This document shows, piece by piece, positions 54,129 through 63,333 of a stretch of DNA of 64,000 nt. The translations under genes were made by a program, and so were the position numbers. Source of the stretch: UBA12481 sp942493265 (lineage in GTDB: Bacteria > Bacteroidota > Bacteroidia > Bacteroidales > UBA12481); assembly GCA_942493265.1 (NCBI GenBank), contig OW818688.1, positions 5,084,001 to 5,148,000 on the forward strand, given 5' to 3'. Below the pieces are notes generated by a model, which was not told the origin of the DNA, searched no databases, and saw only the letters and a list, made by a program, of their open reading frames with translations. The stretch's first letter is position 1, and each line of letters starts with the position of its first letter.

Positions 54129-55394
54129 ATGAGGACCAAATCCATTATAGCTCTCCTGATTATTCTCCTGATGCGCTCCGTTTCCGGTCAGGCAGCTTTC
54201 CTGTTGCTCCCGATGGACCCTAACCAGACCAATCACCTCAAAGCCTATGGCATAGCCTACTGGGCCCTTGAGAAGGGAAATACCCTCGAGTGGCTGCTGA
54301 ATTACCGCGGAGGTAGCTTCCTGATACCCTATTACGATGAAATCCAACAGGAATGCATCCTGCGGGGAGTCCGATCCGAAATTATCGCCGATGCTGCCCG
54401 ACTTCAAATCCTCGACGAAATCGCCCGGCCAGATGTTAATATGGATGTCATCAAGATGGAAAAAGCTCCTAAAATCGCCGTTTATGCTCCGGTCGACAAA
54501 CAACCCTGGGACGATGCGGTAATCATGGCTCTGGATTATGCCGAAATACCCTATGACCGGATTTACGACGGAGAAGTCATCGATGGTAAGCTGAAAGAAT
54601 ACGACTGGCTGCATCTTCATCATGAGGACTTCACCGGACAATACGGCCGCTTCTACAAAACATTCAACCACATGATCTGGTATCAGAAACAGGTTGCTGA
54701 AAATGAAGCCATGGCCCTGAAATATGGCTTCAGTAAGGTTTCTAAAATGAAACTATACGTGGCAATGACGATTAAAAGCTATGTTGCCGAGGGTGGTTTC
54801 CTGTTTGCCATGTGCTCGGGTGCCGATTCCTTTGATATCGCCCTCGCGGCCCAGAATGTTGATATCTGTGCCCAAATGTATGATGGCGATCCGATCGATC
54901 CCCAGGCTAATCAAAAACTCGACTTCTCACAATGCCTGGCCTTTCAGAATTTTAAACTGATGGACGATCCGCTTGAATATGAATTTTCTACCATCGATGC
55001 TACCCAGGAGCGCCGGATATCCCAGAATCAGGATTATTTTACCTTGTTCGACTATTCTGCCAAATGGGACCCGATTCCTACCATGCTGTGTCAGGACCAT
55101 ACCCGGATCATCAAAGCATTTATGGGTCAAACCACTTCATTCATAAAGGATTACGTAAAACCGTCAGTATTGGTTATGGGTGAAAATAAATCTTTGAATG
55201 AAGCCCGGTATATTCATGGTGAGTTCGGAAGAGGAACCTGGACATTCTACGGTGGCCATGATCCTGAAGATTACAGTCATCTTGTCGGAGATGACCCGAC
55301 TGATCTTTCACTTCATCCCAACTCACCGGGTTATCGTTTGATCCTGAACAATGTACTGTTCCCGGCAGCGAAAAAGAAGAAGCAAAAAACCTAA
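54129..55394 (+). CDS. Exported protein of a Bacteroidota family often named asparagine synthetase B
   Basis: 421 residues with a signal peptide (1-20, ending SVSGQ). It has none of the N-terminal Cys, glutaminase or PPi-loop motifs of true asparagine synthetases, so that name is misleading. Visible features are IAVYAPVDKQPWDDAVIMAL, YDWLHLHHEDFTGQYG (158-173) and GGFLFAMCSGADSFD (222-236, Cys229), a layout like class I glutamine-amidotransferase or DJ-1-like folds, and later GEFGRGTWTFYGGHDPEDY. Its location must be the periplasm or outer surface. It lies 45 bp after dnaB and overlaps the converging rsmI stop by 4 bp. Function is unknown. Confidence 0.8.
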   Translation: MRTKSIIALLIILLMRSVSGQAAFLLLPMDPNQTNHLKAYGIAYWALEKGNTLEWLLNYRGGSFLIPYYDEIQQECILRGVRSEIIADAARLQILDEIARPDVNMDVIKMEKAPKIAVYAPVDKQPWDDAVIMALDYAEIPYDRIYDGEVIDGKLKEYDWLHLHHEDFTGQYGRFYKTFNHMIWYQKQVAENEAMALKYGFSKVSKMKLYVAMTIKSYVAEGGFLFAMCSGADSFDIALAAQNVDICAQMYDGDPIDPQANQKLDFSQCLAFQNFKLMDDPLEYEFSTIDATQERRISQNQDYFTLFDYSAKWDPIPTMLCQDHTRIIKAFMGQTTSFIKDYVKPSVLVMGENKSLNEARYIHGEFGRGTWTFYGGHDPEDYSHLVGDDPTDLSLHPNSPGYRLILNNVLFPAAKKKKQKT

Positions 55395-56071
55395 ACCCCT
55401 TCTATAACTATTACAATTTCACCCCTTGGTGCATTTTCAGTAAAGTGCGCAATAACTTCATTGAGGGTGCCTCTCACCGTTTCCTCATGCATTTTTGTCA
55501 GTTCACGTGAAACCGACACGCGCCGGCCCTCTCCGAACAGCGGAACCAGCTGTCCCAAAGTTTTTACCAGACGCATGGGTGATTCATACAGAATAATCGT
55601 TCGCTCCTCCATGGATAGCTCCCGTATCCGGGTCTGCTTTCCCTTTTTCAATGGCAGAAATCCCTCAAAAACAAAGCGTTCACAGGGAAATCCGGAATTT
55701 ATAAGGGCAGGAATCAAAGCCGTTGGTCCCGGAAGGCACTCCACCTCAAATCCTGCTTCCAAACAGGCCCTCACCAATAGAAATCCCGGATCTGAAATTC
55801 CCGGTGTCCCGGCATCGGATATCATGGCGGCCTTGTCCCCTCCGTTCAGCTTGCTGATAATGCCTTGAACTGCCTTATGTTCATTAAACTTATGATGCGG
55901 ATACAATGGTTTTCTTATTCCCAGATGGTTTAACAGTACCTGAGAGGTGCGGGTATCTTCGGCAAGAATAAAGTCAACTTCACCGAGTACGCGAATCGCT
56001 CTCAGCGTGATATCCTCGAGATTCCCAATGGGTGTAGGCACCAGGTAAAGTTGTATATTCCTGTCAATCAT
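55391..56071 (-). CDS. rsmI: 16S rRNA 2'-O-ribose C1402 methyltransferase RsmI
   Basis: 226 residues, SAM-dependent tetrapyrrole-methylase fold. It methylates the ribose of C1402 in the ribosomal P site. Clear motifs are LVPTPIGNLEDITLRA at the N-terminus, LAEDTRTS, SDAGTPGISDPG and LPGPTALIPAL. It is shorter than the 280-residue E. coli enzyme because the C-terminal extension is missing, as in other Bacteroidota. It overlaps the upstream tdk gene by 4 bp. Confidence 0.95.
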   Translation of the reverse strand: MIDRNIQLYLVPTPIGNLEDITLRAIRVLGEVDFILAEDTRTSQVLLNHLGIRKPLYPHHKFNEHKAVQGIISKLNGGDKAAMISDAGTPGISDPGFLLVRACLEAGFEVECLPGPTALIPALINSGFPCERFVFEGFLPLKKGKQTRIRELSMEERTIILYESPMRLVKTLGQLVPLFGEGRRVSVSRELTKMHEETVRGTLNEVIAHFTENAPRGEIVIVIEGV

Positions 56072-56661
56072 TTATTTACATGTTGCTTATTAAAACACGA
56101 CCGGCAAAGGGGTTCGTAGGAATCCGTTTCACCAAGTACCACAAGTTGACTGGAATCCGTTGTGCGATGTGAATAGGAAGCCAGATTGCCGCACCGCATG
56201 CAAATTGCATGAACTTTGGTCACATGCTCTGCGGTAGCAAGCAGTGCCGGCATAGGCCCGAACGGATTACCCAGATAATCCATGTCCAGTCCGGCAACAA
56301 TGACCCGAACGCCCTGGCTCGCAAGTGAGTTGCAAACATCCACCAGGCTCATGTCAAAAAACTGAGCTTCATCAATCCCGATAACATCAACATCTCCGGT
56401 CATCAGCAAAATATTCCCTGGCGATGAAACCGGCGTGCAACGAATGGCTTTCGAGTCATGCGATACCACATCTTCAACAGAATAACGGGTATCAATCATC
56501 GGTTTGAATATCTCAACCCGCTGACGGGCAATACGCGCACGGTTAAGCCTCCGGATCAATTCTTCGGTCTTACCCGAAAACATCGATCCGCAGATCACTT
56601 CAATCCAACCCATCGGTGGAGCTCCGTTGCGACTTGTTTCAGGAAAGAAATAGCGGTCCAA
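56068..56661 (-). CDS. tdk: Thymidine kinase
   Basis: 197 residues, type II thymidine kinase for nucleotide salvage. The P-loop is GSMFSGKT (25-32). VIGIDEAQFF carries the Walker B region and the catalytic Glu, and four Cys in CMRCG and CRSCF form the structural zinc site. MDYLGNPFGPMPALLATAEHV is the lasso-region motif. The true start may be the internal ATG at Met17 (MGWIEVICGS), which would lengthen the gap to the divergent gene at 56709. Confidence 0.95.
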   Translation of the reverse strand: MDRYFFPETSRNGAPPMGWIEVICGSMFSGKTEELIRRLNRARIARQRVEIFKPMIDTRYSVEDVVSHDSKAIRCTPVSSPGNILLMTGDVDVIGIDEAQFFDMSLVDVCNSLASQGVRVIVAGLDMDYLGNPFGPMPALLATAEHVTKVHAICMRCGNLASYSHRTTDSSQLVVLGETDSYEPLCRSCFNKQHVNK

Positions 56662-56708
56662 TAACTATTTTAAATTTTGATCGTTATTTTTACAAAAATA
56701 AAAGAATT

Positions 56709-57629
56709 ATGGACAGTACCGAAACCATCCGGATCGTGCGGGAAGAACTCGCAGAAATTGAAAAAATTCTCGATTGGATGGATAAATCCAATGAGATACA
56801 CCAGTTGGACATCGATCTGCTGCTGAACAAAACGCGGCACCTCTATGACCGGTTCATTAATATGCCTGCCTCACCGGAACCAAAACCGGAACCAGTAACA
56901 GAACCAATAACGGAACCAATAACGGAACCAGAGCCAAAACCTGAAATACAGCCGGAACCGGTTATAGTTCCGATCAGGGAACCAGAGCCTGTTGAAGTTC
57001 CTGCCCCCATTGAAAAGCCGGAGCCATACACAATGGAATTACCGGAAACCAGGTGGGATCTGGACATCGCACCGGAATCAGGACCGGAACCTGCAACCGA
57101 ACCTGAGCCGGAGCCAGAACCCGAGCCTGAACCTGAGCCAGAGCCGGAGGCTGTTCCGCTGCCGGAGCCGGAGCCCATCTGGGTGCCAAAAGCAAACCCC
57201 GTGCGGGAACAAGTTCCCTTCAACCTGCCTTACCAGCCACCGGTTCCCCGTCAGGAGCGCCCGCCGGTACGGGAACCCATGAGGGACCCGGTACGCGAAA
57301 CCGTAACAGAGTTCAGTCTGTTTCAGCGTGAGGGGAGCTTAAATGAGGCCCTGGGAAAACAAAAACCCTTGCACGACATTGCCTCTTCTATAACAGAAGT
57401 TCCGGTCTCCGATATCTGGTCGGCAATCACGATCAATGAAAGATTCCTGTTTATTCGTGAACTCTTCGGAAATGATGCTGAAGGATTTAAAAATACTGTA
57501 ACCCTGCTGAACAGCCTCAGTTCATGGGACGCTGCAAAAAAATTCATGACCGACCGTTATGAATGGGATAAAACAAACCAGGTTGCAACAGATTTCCTGA
57601 ATGTTGTGAGACGAAGGTTTCTGAAATGA
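56709..57629 (+). CDS. Pro/Glu-repeat protein of unknown function
   Basis: 306 residues from the ATG at 56709; an earlier ATG at 56616 lies inside the divergent tdk gene and is rejected. The N-terminal 45 residues are helical (REELAEIEKILDWMDKSNEI). Residues about 55-165 are a PE/PEP/TEP repeat expected to be extended and disordered. The C-terminal 80 residues form a conserved-looking domain (VSDIWSAITINERFLFIREL, LNSLSSWDAAKKFM). No signal peptide is present. Its stop overlaps the murF-alr start by 4 bp, suggesting a link with cell-wall precursor synthesis, though no role is known. Confidence 0.75.
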   Translation: MDSTETIRIVREELAEIEKILDWMDKSNEIHQLDIDLLLNKTRHLYDRFINMPASPEPKPEPVTEPITEPITEPEPKPEIQPEPVIVPIREPEPVEVPAPIEKPEPYTMELPETRWDLDIAPESGPEPATEPEPEPEPEPEPEPEPEAVPLPEPEPIWVPKANPVREQVPFNLPYQPPVPRQERPPVREPMRDPVRETVTEFSLFQREGSLNEALGKQKPLHDIASSITEVPVSDIWSAITINERFLFIRELFGNDAEGFKNTVTLLNSLSSWDAAKKFMTDRYEWDKTNQVATDFLNVVRRRFLK

Positions 57630-60085
57630 CCAGATATACCATTGGCGACATTGCAAAAATATCCGGAGGCACCCTGGTTGGTGAACCCGGACGGCCTGTT
57701 CGCCAGATCTGCACCGATACCCGGCGGATTGACCAGCCCGCCGAAAGTCTGTTTGTCGCCCTAACCGGTCCAAGCCATAATGGTTTTCGTTTTCTGCCGG
57801 AAGCCTGGCAAGCCGGAATCCGGTCGTTCCTGGTTGCTAAAATCCCGGAATCCCGGGATCAATACCCTGATGCATCGTTTATTGTTGTCCCCGACACCCT
57901 TCATGCATTGCAACTCTTTGCTGCCTGGCATCGCAATCAGTTTGACGGTGAGGTGATCGCGATAACCGGGAGCAATGGGAAAACCATCATCAAGGAGTGG
58001 CTGGCACAGATCATGCAGGCATCCTACCGGATTACCAAAAGTCCGAAATCCTACAATTCACAGCTGGGAGTTCCGTTGTCGGTCCTGAATATATCAGGAA
58101 ATGAGCAATTTGCAATCATGGAAGCCGGCATCTCATTCCCGGGAGAAATGACCAGCCTCCAAAAAATCCTGAATCCCAATATTGGATTGATCTCGAATAT
58201 TGGAGATGCCCATCAGGAAAACTTCCACGACCTGACAGAAAAAACCAGGGAGAAAATCGCCCTGTTTAAAAATTGCAGGGAGATTTATTATTGTGCCGAC
58301 CATGAACTGATCCGTAACGAACTGAAAACAGCTGCATTTACCGGACAGTATCATTCCTGGTCGCGCCACCACCCGGCCGATCTTCAGATTACCAATGAAA
58401 CAATCAAGGGTTCGCAATGCCAGGTATCAGGAATATTTCAATCCAGACCGGTAACCCTTACCCTCCCGTTTACAGATCCGGCGTCGGTTGAAAACCTGAT
58501 CCATATATGGTTTCTCCTTCTGACAATGGGGTTCAATGAAACGATCCTTCAGGATGAGGTATTAAAACTGGAGCCGATACGCATGCGTCTTGAGCAGAAA
58601 GCAGGCATCAACGGGTGTGCCCTGATCAATGATTATTACAATTCAGATATCCTCTCGCTAAAAATAGCGCTGGACCTGCTTTTCCAACAAACCACACAGG
58701 AACGTAAAACACTGATCATTTCAGATATTTTACAAACCGGGCATTCCGAGGAAGATTTGTATACCGGGATCAGCAATCTTCTCAGCCACAGAAGTCTATA
58801 CCGCCTGATCGGGATCGGTCCGGCTATTGGCCGGAACAGGCATTGCTTTTCGCAGCCTATTCTCACCTGGCCATCAACCGCTGAATTCATGAATCAGCTA
58901 AATACGGATGATTTCCACGAGGAAGCCATTCTCCTGAAAGGTGCCCGAACTTTTGCATTTGAGCAGATCAGCAGTGTTCTCGAAGCAAGGATCCATGCTA
59001 CTACGATGGAAATCAGAATGAACGATGTTCGGTTCAACCTTGAGCAATACCGTGGGATCACCGGACCGGATGTTCGCATCATGGCCATGGTAAAAGCCTT
59101 CTCCTATGGAAGCGGCGGGGTTGAAATGGCGAAATTTCTGGCTCATGAACGAATTGATTACCTAGGAGTTGCTTTCGCTGATGAAGGGATCGAAATCCGC
59201 CGGGCGGATATTAAAATTCCGATTATGGTGATGAACCCCGATTTCCAGCAATCCGATCTGCTCATCGACCATCATCTCGAACCTGAAATCTATAATTGGA
59301 GCGGATTGGAAGTTTTCACCAAAACCTTACGGAATCTGGGTCTGACCTCCTACCCGGTCCACCTGAAGCTGGATACCGGGATGCACCGGCTGGGTTTCGA
59401 TTTCAGGGAAACCGCCCCACTCCTCAACTTTCTGAAACTCCATCCTGAAGTATTTTTGAAAAGTGTTTTCAGTCACCTGGCTGCCAGTGAAGATGCCGGG
59501 AATGATGATTTCACCAATCTTCAGATCTCCAGATTTTCAAATGCCTGTAATGACCTTTCAGGGGAACTTGGATATACCTTTCTCCGCCATATATTAAACT
59601 CTTCCGGAATTGAGCGGTTCAGCAGTGCTCAGTTTGATATGGTCCGTCTCGGAATCGGGCTTTACGGCATCGGCCATTCAGGATTATTAAATCTGAAACC
59701 CATCACAACTTTAAAAACAATCATTTCCCAGATCCATGATCTTCCGTCAGGCGAATCCGTCGGCTACGGCAGAAAATCCATTCTTGAAAAACCTTCGCGG
59801 ATCGGGATCATTCCGATCGGATATGCTGACGGTATTGACCGCAGACTGGGAAACGGCAATTACAGCGTGGTGGTCAGGGGTAAAACAGCATCAACCATTG
59901 GGAACATATGCATGGATATGACCATGATCGACCTTACCGGTACTGAGGCAGATGAAGGAGATGAGGTGATTGTATTTGGTCCGCAAAACCCCGTTACCCG
60001 AATGGCGGAAGTTTTAGGCACCATTCCTTATGAAGTGCTTACATCAATATCCCCGAGGGTGAAAAGAATTTACCAGTTTGAGTAA
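57626..60085 (+). CDS. murF-alr: Bifunctional UDP-MurNAc-tripeptide:D-Ala-D-Ala ligase / alanine racemase
   Basis: 819 residues, a fusion known in Bacteroidota. Residues 1-450 are MurF, which adds D-Ala-D-Ala to the peptidoglycan precursor: P-loop GSNGKT (115-120), NSQLGVPLSVLN and NDYYNSDILSLKIALDLL. Residues about 455-819 are a fold-type III PLP racemase that makes the D-Ala: Lys490 in MAMVKAFSYGSG is the PLP lysine, LKLDTGMHRLGF and GYADGIDRRLGNGN follow, and CMDMTMID is near the C-terminus. Joining both in one chain could channel D-Ala production to use. It ends 2 bp before the converging Crp/Fnr gene. Confidence 0.95.
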   Translation: MTRYTIGDIAKISGGTLVGEPGRPVRQICTDTRRIDQPAESLFVALTGPSHNGFRFLPEAWQAGIRSFLVAKIPESRDQYPDASFIVVPDTLHALQLFAAWHRNQFDGEVIAITGSNGKTIIKEWLAQIMQASYRITKSPKSYNSQLGVPLSVLNISGNEQFAIMEAGISFPGEMTSLQKILNPNIGLISNIGDAHQENFHDLTEKTREKIALFKNCREIYYCADHELIRNELKTAAFTGQYHSWSRHHPADLQITNETIKGSQCQVSGIFQSRPVTLTLPFTDPASVENLIHIWFLLLTMGFNETILQDEVLKLEPIRMRLEQKAGINGCALINDYYNSDILSLKIALDLLFQQTTQERKTLIISDILQTGHSEEDLYTGISNLLSHRSLYRLIGIGPAIGRNRHCFSQPILTWPSTAEFMNQLNTDDFHEEAILLKGARTFAFEQISSVLEARIHATTMEIRMNDVRFNLEQYRGITGPDVRIMAMVKAFSYGSGGVEMAKFLAHERIDYLGVAFADEGIEIRRADIKIPIMVMNPDFQQSDLLIDHHLEPEIYNWSGLEVFTKTLRNLGLTSYPVHLKLDTGMHRLGFDFRETAPLLNFLKLHPEVFLKSVFSHLAASEDAGNDDFTNLQISRFSNACNDLSGELGYTFLRHILNSSGIERFSSAQFDMVRLGIGLYGIGHSGLLNLKPITTLKTIISQIHDLPSGESVGYGRKSILEKPSRIGIIPIGYADGIDRRLGNGNYSVVVRGKTASTIGNICMDMTMIDLTGTEADEGDEVIVFGPQNPVTRMAEVLGTIPYEVLTSISPRVKRIYQFE

Positions 60086-60087
60086 AT

Positions 60088-60825
60088 TCAACCAATTTCG
60101 CTGATATGTTCGAGCTTTGAGCGGTTAATGATCTTCAAACGCCGGCCGTCAGTGGAAATAATATCCTCCTCGCTGAACTGAGTCAGAGTCCTGATGGCAT
60201 TGGAAGCAGTCATATTTGATAAACTGGCCAGATCATCGCGCGACAGATATGCCTTAATGGTTTTCCCATCTTCTTCAAAACCATATGTATTGACCAGAAA
60301 CAGAAGCGATTCCGCCAGGCGGCCCCTGATATGTTTCTGTGTAAGGTTTACCGTACGGGAATGCGATACTCCAAGTTCATTTGCGAGGGTTTTAAGAATT
60401 CTGAGCATCAGCTCAGGGCGCTTCTTAACGGTATTGAGCACCTCCTCACGGGTAAAAAAGCAAACAACAGAATCTTCAAGCGCCGTAGCAGAAGCACGGT
60501 AATTCTCATCTGCAAAAAAAGCCCGGTAACCAATAAAACCAACCGGCCTGGCCAACCTTACGATTTGCTCCCGCCCGGCAATTCCTTCTTTGAATATCTT
60601 AACCTTGCCCTTTGCCAAACAAAGGACTCCGTTTGGCTTATCCCCTTCACCATAAATGAGTTCCCCTTTATGGAAAAACCGGGATGTATGCGAACGGGTC
60701 AGAGAATCCTTCTCCTCCTGAGGCAGGTCCTTGAAAATGGATCCGGGTGCCTCGAGGCAGGTATGACAGGCTTGCAGAATTTCAACCATGGGCGCTTTGC
60801 TTTTAGGCAAAAGTAATTCAGCCAT
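60088..60825 (-). CDS. Crp/Fnr family transcriptional regulator
   Basis: 245 residues. A cyclic-nucleotide-type sensor barrel (about 30-150) includes YGEGDKPNGVLCLAKGKVKI and a C-terminal winged helix (about 170-235) includes YLSRDDLASLSNMTASNAIR as the recognition helix. The N-terminus has CHTCLE, two Cys with C-x-x-C spacing; Fnr uses more Cys for its cluster, so an iron-sulfur site is not established. The cAMP-binding Arg/Ser pair is not seen. Ligand and regulon are unknown. Confidence 0.9.
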   Translation of the reverse strand: MAELLLPKSKAPMVEILQACHTCLEAPGSIFKDLPQEEKDSLTRSHTSRFFHKGELIYGEGDKPNGVLCLAKGKVKIFKEGIAGREQIVRLARPVGFIGYRAFFADENYRASATALEDSVVCFFTREEVLNTVKKRPELMLRILKTLANELGVSHSRTVNLTQKHIRGRLAESLLFLVNTYGFEEDGKTIKAYLSRDDLASLSNMTASNAIRTLTQFSEEDIISTDGRRLKIINRSKLEHISEIG

Positions 60826-60897
60826 CCCTGAGCTTCAGCCGATTTTAGTTAAAAAATGTTAATGGTTGATAACCATTCCATATATTATGAAAACCTT

Positions 60898-60905
60898 TAT
60901 ATTTG
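60898..60905 (+). promoter_or_regulatory. -7 promoter box
   Basis: TATATTTG matches TAnnTTTG exactly, 27 bp before the ATG at 60933. It also contains the TTG at 60903, which is therefore unlikely to be the start codon. Confidence 0.6.
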
Positions 60906-60932
60906 TGTCAATTCACCAATAATAATACAATT

Positions 60933-63158
60933 ATGAAAAGATTTACCCTGTTTTTAGTATTAATGTGCTCTGCGGTTCTGACCTTTGGCCAGGTGCTCAG
61001 AACTGCCGTCGATGCGCCGGTCAAACAGCAGCCGGTATATGACCAGGATATGGGTCAGCGCGCTGTAAAAGGCGGCGGTGATTTAATCTGGGGAACAACC
61101 TTTAACTGGGCAAATCCTGCCGACGAACGAGGCTGGACATTACCTGATGGTTGGTCAGTTAAAGACAATGCAGATATGGGGAACCTCTGGGTTTGGAGAA
61201 ATGATACCATAAAAGGTAATTACACCTCCGTTACAGCTCCTTCATGGTTCACAACAGCATCGGATGGTTTCATTGCCATGCCTATTGATGAATATAACAG
61301 CCGTGATGGTATCACGGTATCCACTCCTTCCGATGGATATATCGAGACCCCGCCGATCAACTGTACCGCTGCTCCCTCCGTTGTGGTAAAATTCAACCAG
61401 TACTTCCGCTACTGCTGCTCCAACTACAACCTGGAAATGCTCGTCACCAACGACGGTGGCGTACACTGGGCCACATACGATGTGAAATTTGCAGTCGGTG
61501 GTAACACATTTACACCGGAACGTTTCCGCAGCGTAGAAATCAATATCTCTGATGTAGCCGCCGGTTTACCTAACGTTCAGATCCGCTTTTACATGCACGG
61601 ACCAACCAACTACTTCTGGATTATCGACGACTTGCGTCTGACTGAAGCTTATCAGAATGACATTGTGCTTGAAGACTTCTGGATGGACTTCGATGGCGGC
61701 AATGATGCCTCAATCGGACAGATCAACTACTGGCCATTAAGCCAGATGGGTATGCCCGGTGCCACATCAGGTACGGTTGGTGATTACTATTTCAAAGCCG
61801 CTTTCCTGAATAATGGTATGGCTGATGCTGAAAATGCAAAGCTTGACCTGCAGGTTCTGAAAAACGGTACTGAAATGTTCAACGATCTCTCCGCAGGCAC
61901 CACAATCTGGTCACTGGAGCGTGATACTCAGTACATTGAAAATCCCTGGCTTGCCACCGATTTCGGCGATTACAAATTTAATTTCACCGCTGTTACTGAT
62001 AACACGGAAGAAGTACCGGTAAATAACTCGGTAGCACTCCGTTTTACCGTTAATGACACGCTGGCTCATCGTGCCGACTTTACTGCAGAATCATCGGCCA
62101 ATACCGGCGGATGGGTTGGAGGTGCCAATGCAGGCGATATGGTAGGGGTAGAATACGAGATCTACACACCAGTTGAACTGAACTCCATCACCGCTTACAT
62201 AGCTGGTTTTACGGCCTCCCAGGCCCCTCAGTTCCAGTTTGTGATGTTTAAGATGATTGAAGGTGTCCGCGAAGAGTGGATTACAACAGATGTTATCGAC
62301 ATGGATTCAACCTACCGGAACAGCTGGGTAACCTTGCCTGTTACCAAAGATGGCGAAACTGAATTCCTGCAGCCAGGTGTTTATGCCTGCTGCGTGAGGA
62401 TGTGGGGTACTGATCCAGCCGATCCGACAAACGGTTCGAACGGATTATCAGTTGGTTGGGATATGACAACCAAACCAGCTTACACGCTGATGTATCAAGC
62501 CGTTGGCGGTGCCTGGTTCTCAACCGGCAAGCTGAACATGATCGGATTCAACATTGGTGGAACAGGTGCACCAACACAGGCCCCTGCAACCTTTAATGTT
62601 GACATGACCAAACATATCGCTTCAGGCGAATTCAAGCCGGGAACCGACTTTGTTGACGTGGCAGGTTCCTTCAACAGCTGGTCAGGTTCAGCCCACATGA
62701 CCGATCCGGAAGCTGATGGCATTTACACCCTCACACTTGAAGGTATGCCAGTTTCACAGGTAATTGAATACAAATACCGCATCAACGGAGACTGGAACAC
62801 TTCGGAATATCCTAATGGCGGACCGAACAGGAAATATACCGTTCGTTACTGGAATGTTCTGAACGACAAATACAACGGTGGAGTAGCTGCCGGGGTCGAC
62901 CAGAATAGCCTGATCGCTTCATTCAATGTTTATCCGAATCCAACCTCGGGTGCATTTACTGTGGAAATCGCGAATGCTTCTGTTTCCGACCTTTTTATCA
63001 CCCTATCCAATATCCAGGGCCAGGTCATTTATCAGAATAAAGTTTCAGGTGTAATCAACTATACTGAAACTATTGATAACAAATTAGCTAAAGGCTTATA
63101 CTTCCTCTCCCTGAACAACGGAAAAGAAGTAAAAGTTCAGAAAGTGGTGGTACAATAA
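60933..63158 (+). CDS. T9SS cargo protein with lectin-like and carbohydrate-binding-type domains
   Basis: 741 residues from the ATG at 60933, which gives the signal peptide MKRFTLFLVLMCSAVLTFGQ. Residues about 50-245 form a choice-of-anchor-J/cleaved-adhesin-like beta sandwich (WGTTFNWANPADERGWTLPD, YFRYCCSNYNLEMLVTNDGG, NYFWIIDDLRL). A middle CARDB/Ig-like region runs to about 370, then another beta domain. Near 555-635 is an E-set/CBM48-like domain (VDVAGSFNSWSG, IEYKYRINGDWN). The last 80 residues are a type A T9SS sorting domain (FNVYPNPTSGAFTVEI, ending VQKVVVQ). It should be exported and surface bound. No catalytic motif is seen, so adhesion is the most likely role. A strong terminator follows. 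Confidence 0.88.
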   Translation: MKRFTLFLVLMCSAVLTFGQVLRTAVDAPVKQQPVYDQDMGQRAVKGGGDLIWGTTFNWANPADERGWTLPDGWSVKDNADMGNLWVWRNDTIKGNYTSVTAPSWFTTASDGFIAMPIDEYNSRDGITVSTPSDGYIETPPINCTAAPSVVVKFNQYFRYCCSNYNLEMLVTNDGGVHWATYDVKFAVGGNTFTPERFRSVEINISDVAAGLPNVQIRFYMHGPTNYFWIIDDLRLTEAYQNDIVLEDFWMDFDGGNDASIGQINYWPLSQMGMPGATSGTVGDYYFKAAFLNNGMADAENAKLDLQVLKNGTEMFNDLSAGTTIWSLERDTQYIENPWLATDFGDYKFNFTAVTDNTEEVPVNNSVALRFTVNDTLAHRADFTAESSANTGGWVGGANAGDMVGVEYEIYTPVELNSITAYIAGFTASQAPQFQFVMFKMIEGVREEWITTDVIDMDSTYRNSWVTLPVTKDGETEFLQPGVYACCVRMWGTDPADPTNGSNGLSVGWDMTTKPAYTLMYQAVGGAWFSTGKLNMIGFNIGGTGAPTQAPATFNVDMTKHIASGEFKPGTDFVDVAGSFNSWSGSAHMTDPEADGIYTLTLEGMPVSQVIEYKYRINGDWNTSEYPNGGPNRKYTVRYWNVLNDKYNGGVAAGVDQNSLIASFNVYPNPTSGAFTVEIANASVSDLFITLSNIQGQVIYQNKVSGVINYTETIDNKLAKGLYFLSLNNGKEVKVQKVVVQ

Positions 63159-63196
63159 TACGTTTCACCTAAATCCTTCCATATATATTCTTAAAG

Positions 63197-63225
63197 AGCC
63201 CCGGAGAAATCCGGGGCTTTTTTTT
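63197..63225 (+). terminator. Rho-independent terminator after T9SS cargo gene
   Basis: The perfect 9-bp stem AGCCCCGGA/TCCGGGGCT with a GAAA loop (63197-63218) runs into a T-tract to 63225, 39 bp after the stop codon. Confidence 0.95.
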
Positions 63226-63243
63226 GTGCTTACCACTGAACTT

Positions 63244-63281
63244 CCCTCGGAGAGGTGTCATCACGTCGAACGACGGGACCG
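63244..63281. repeat. Diverged REP-like hairpin element
   Basis: CCCTCGGAGAGGTGTCATCA and the following GACGGGACCGC match the element at 40579 with several changes. The hairpin is imperfect. It is oriented opposite to the copies inside the 116-bp array that follows. The 52 bp from 63282 to 63333 show nothing else that I recognise. Confidence 0.75.
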
Positions 63282-63333
63282 CGTTCCTTACCCAGCATGC
63301 CTTTTAGAGCTATCACTAATTCAACTCCGTTCA

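Noticed and set aside
54048..54671. 207-codon minus-strand open frame
   Set aside because: Antisense to the 3' end of dnaB and the 5' part of the exported protein at 54129; no motif or start context supports it.
56843..57223. Minus-strand Gly/Ser-repeat open frame
   Set aside because: It is the antisense reading of the Pro/Glu codon repeat in the gene at 56709.
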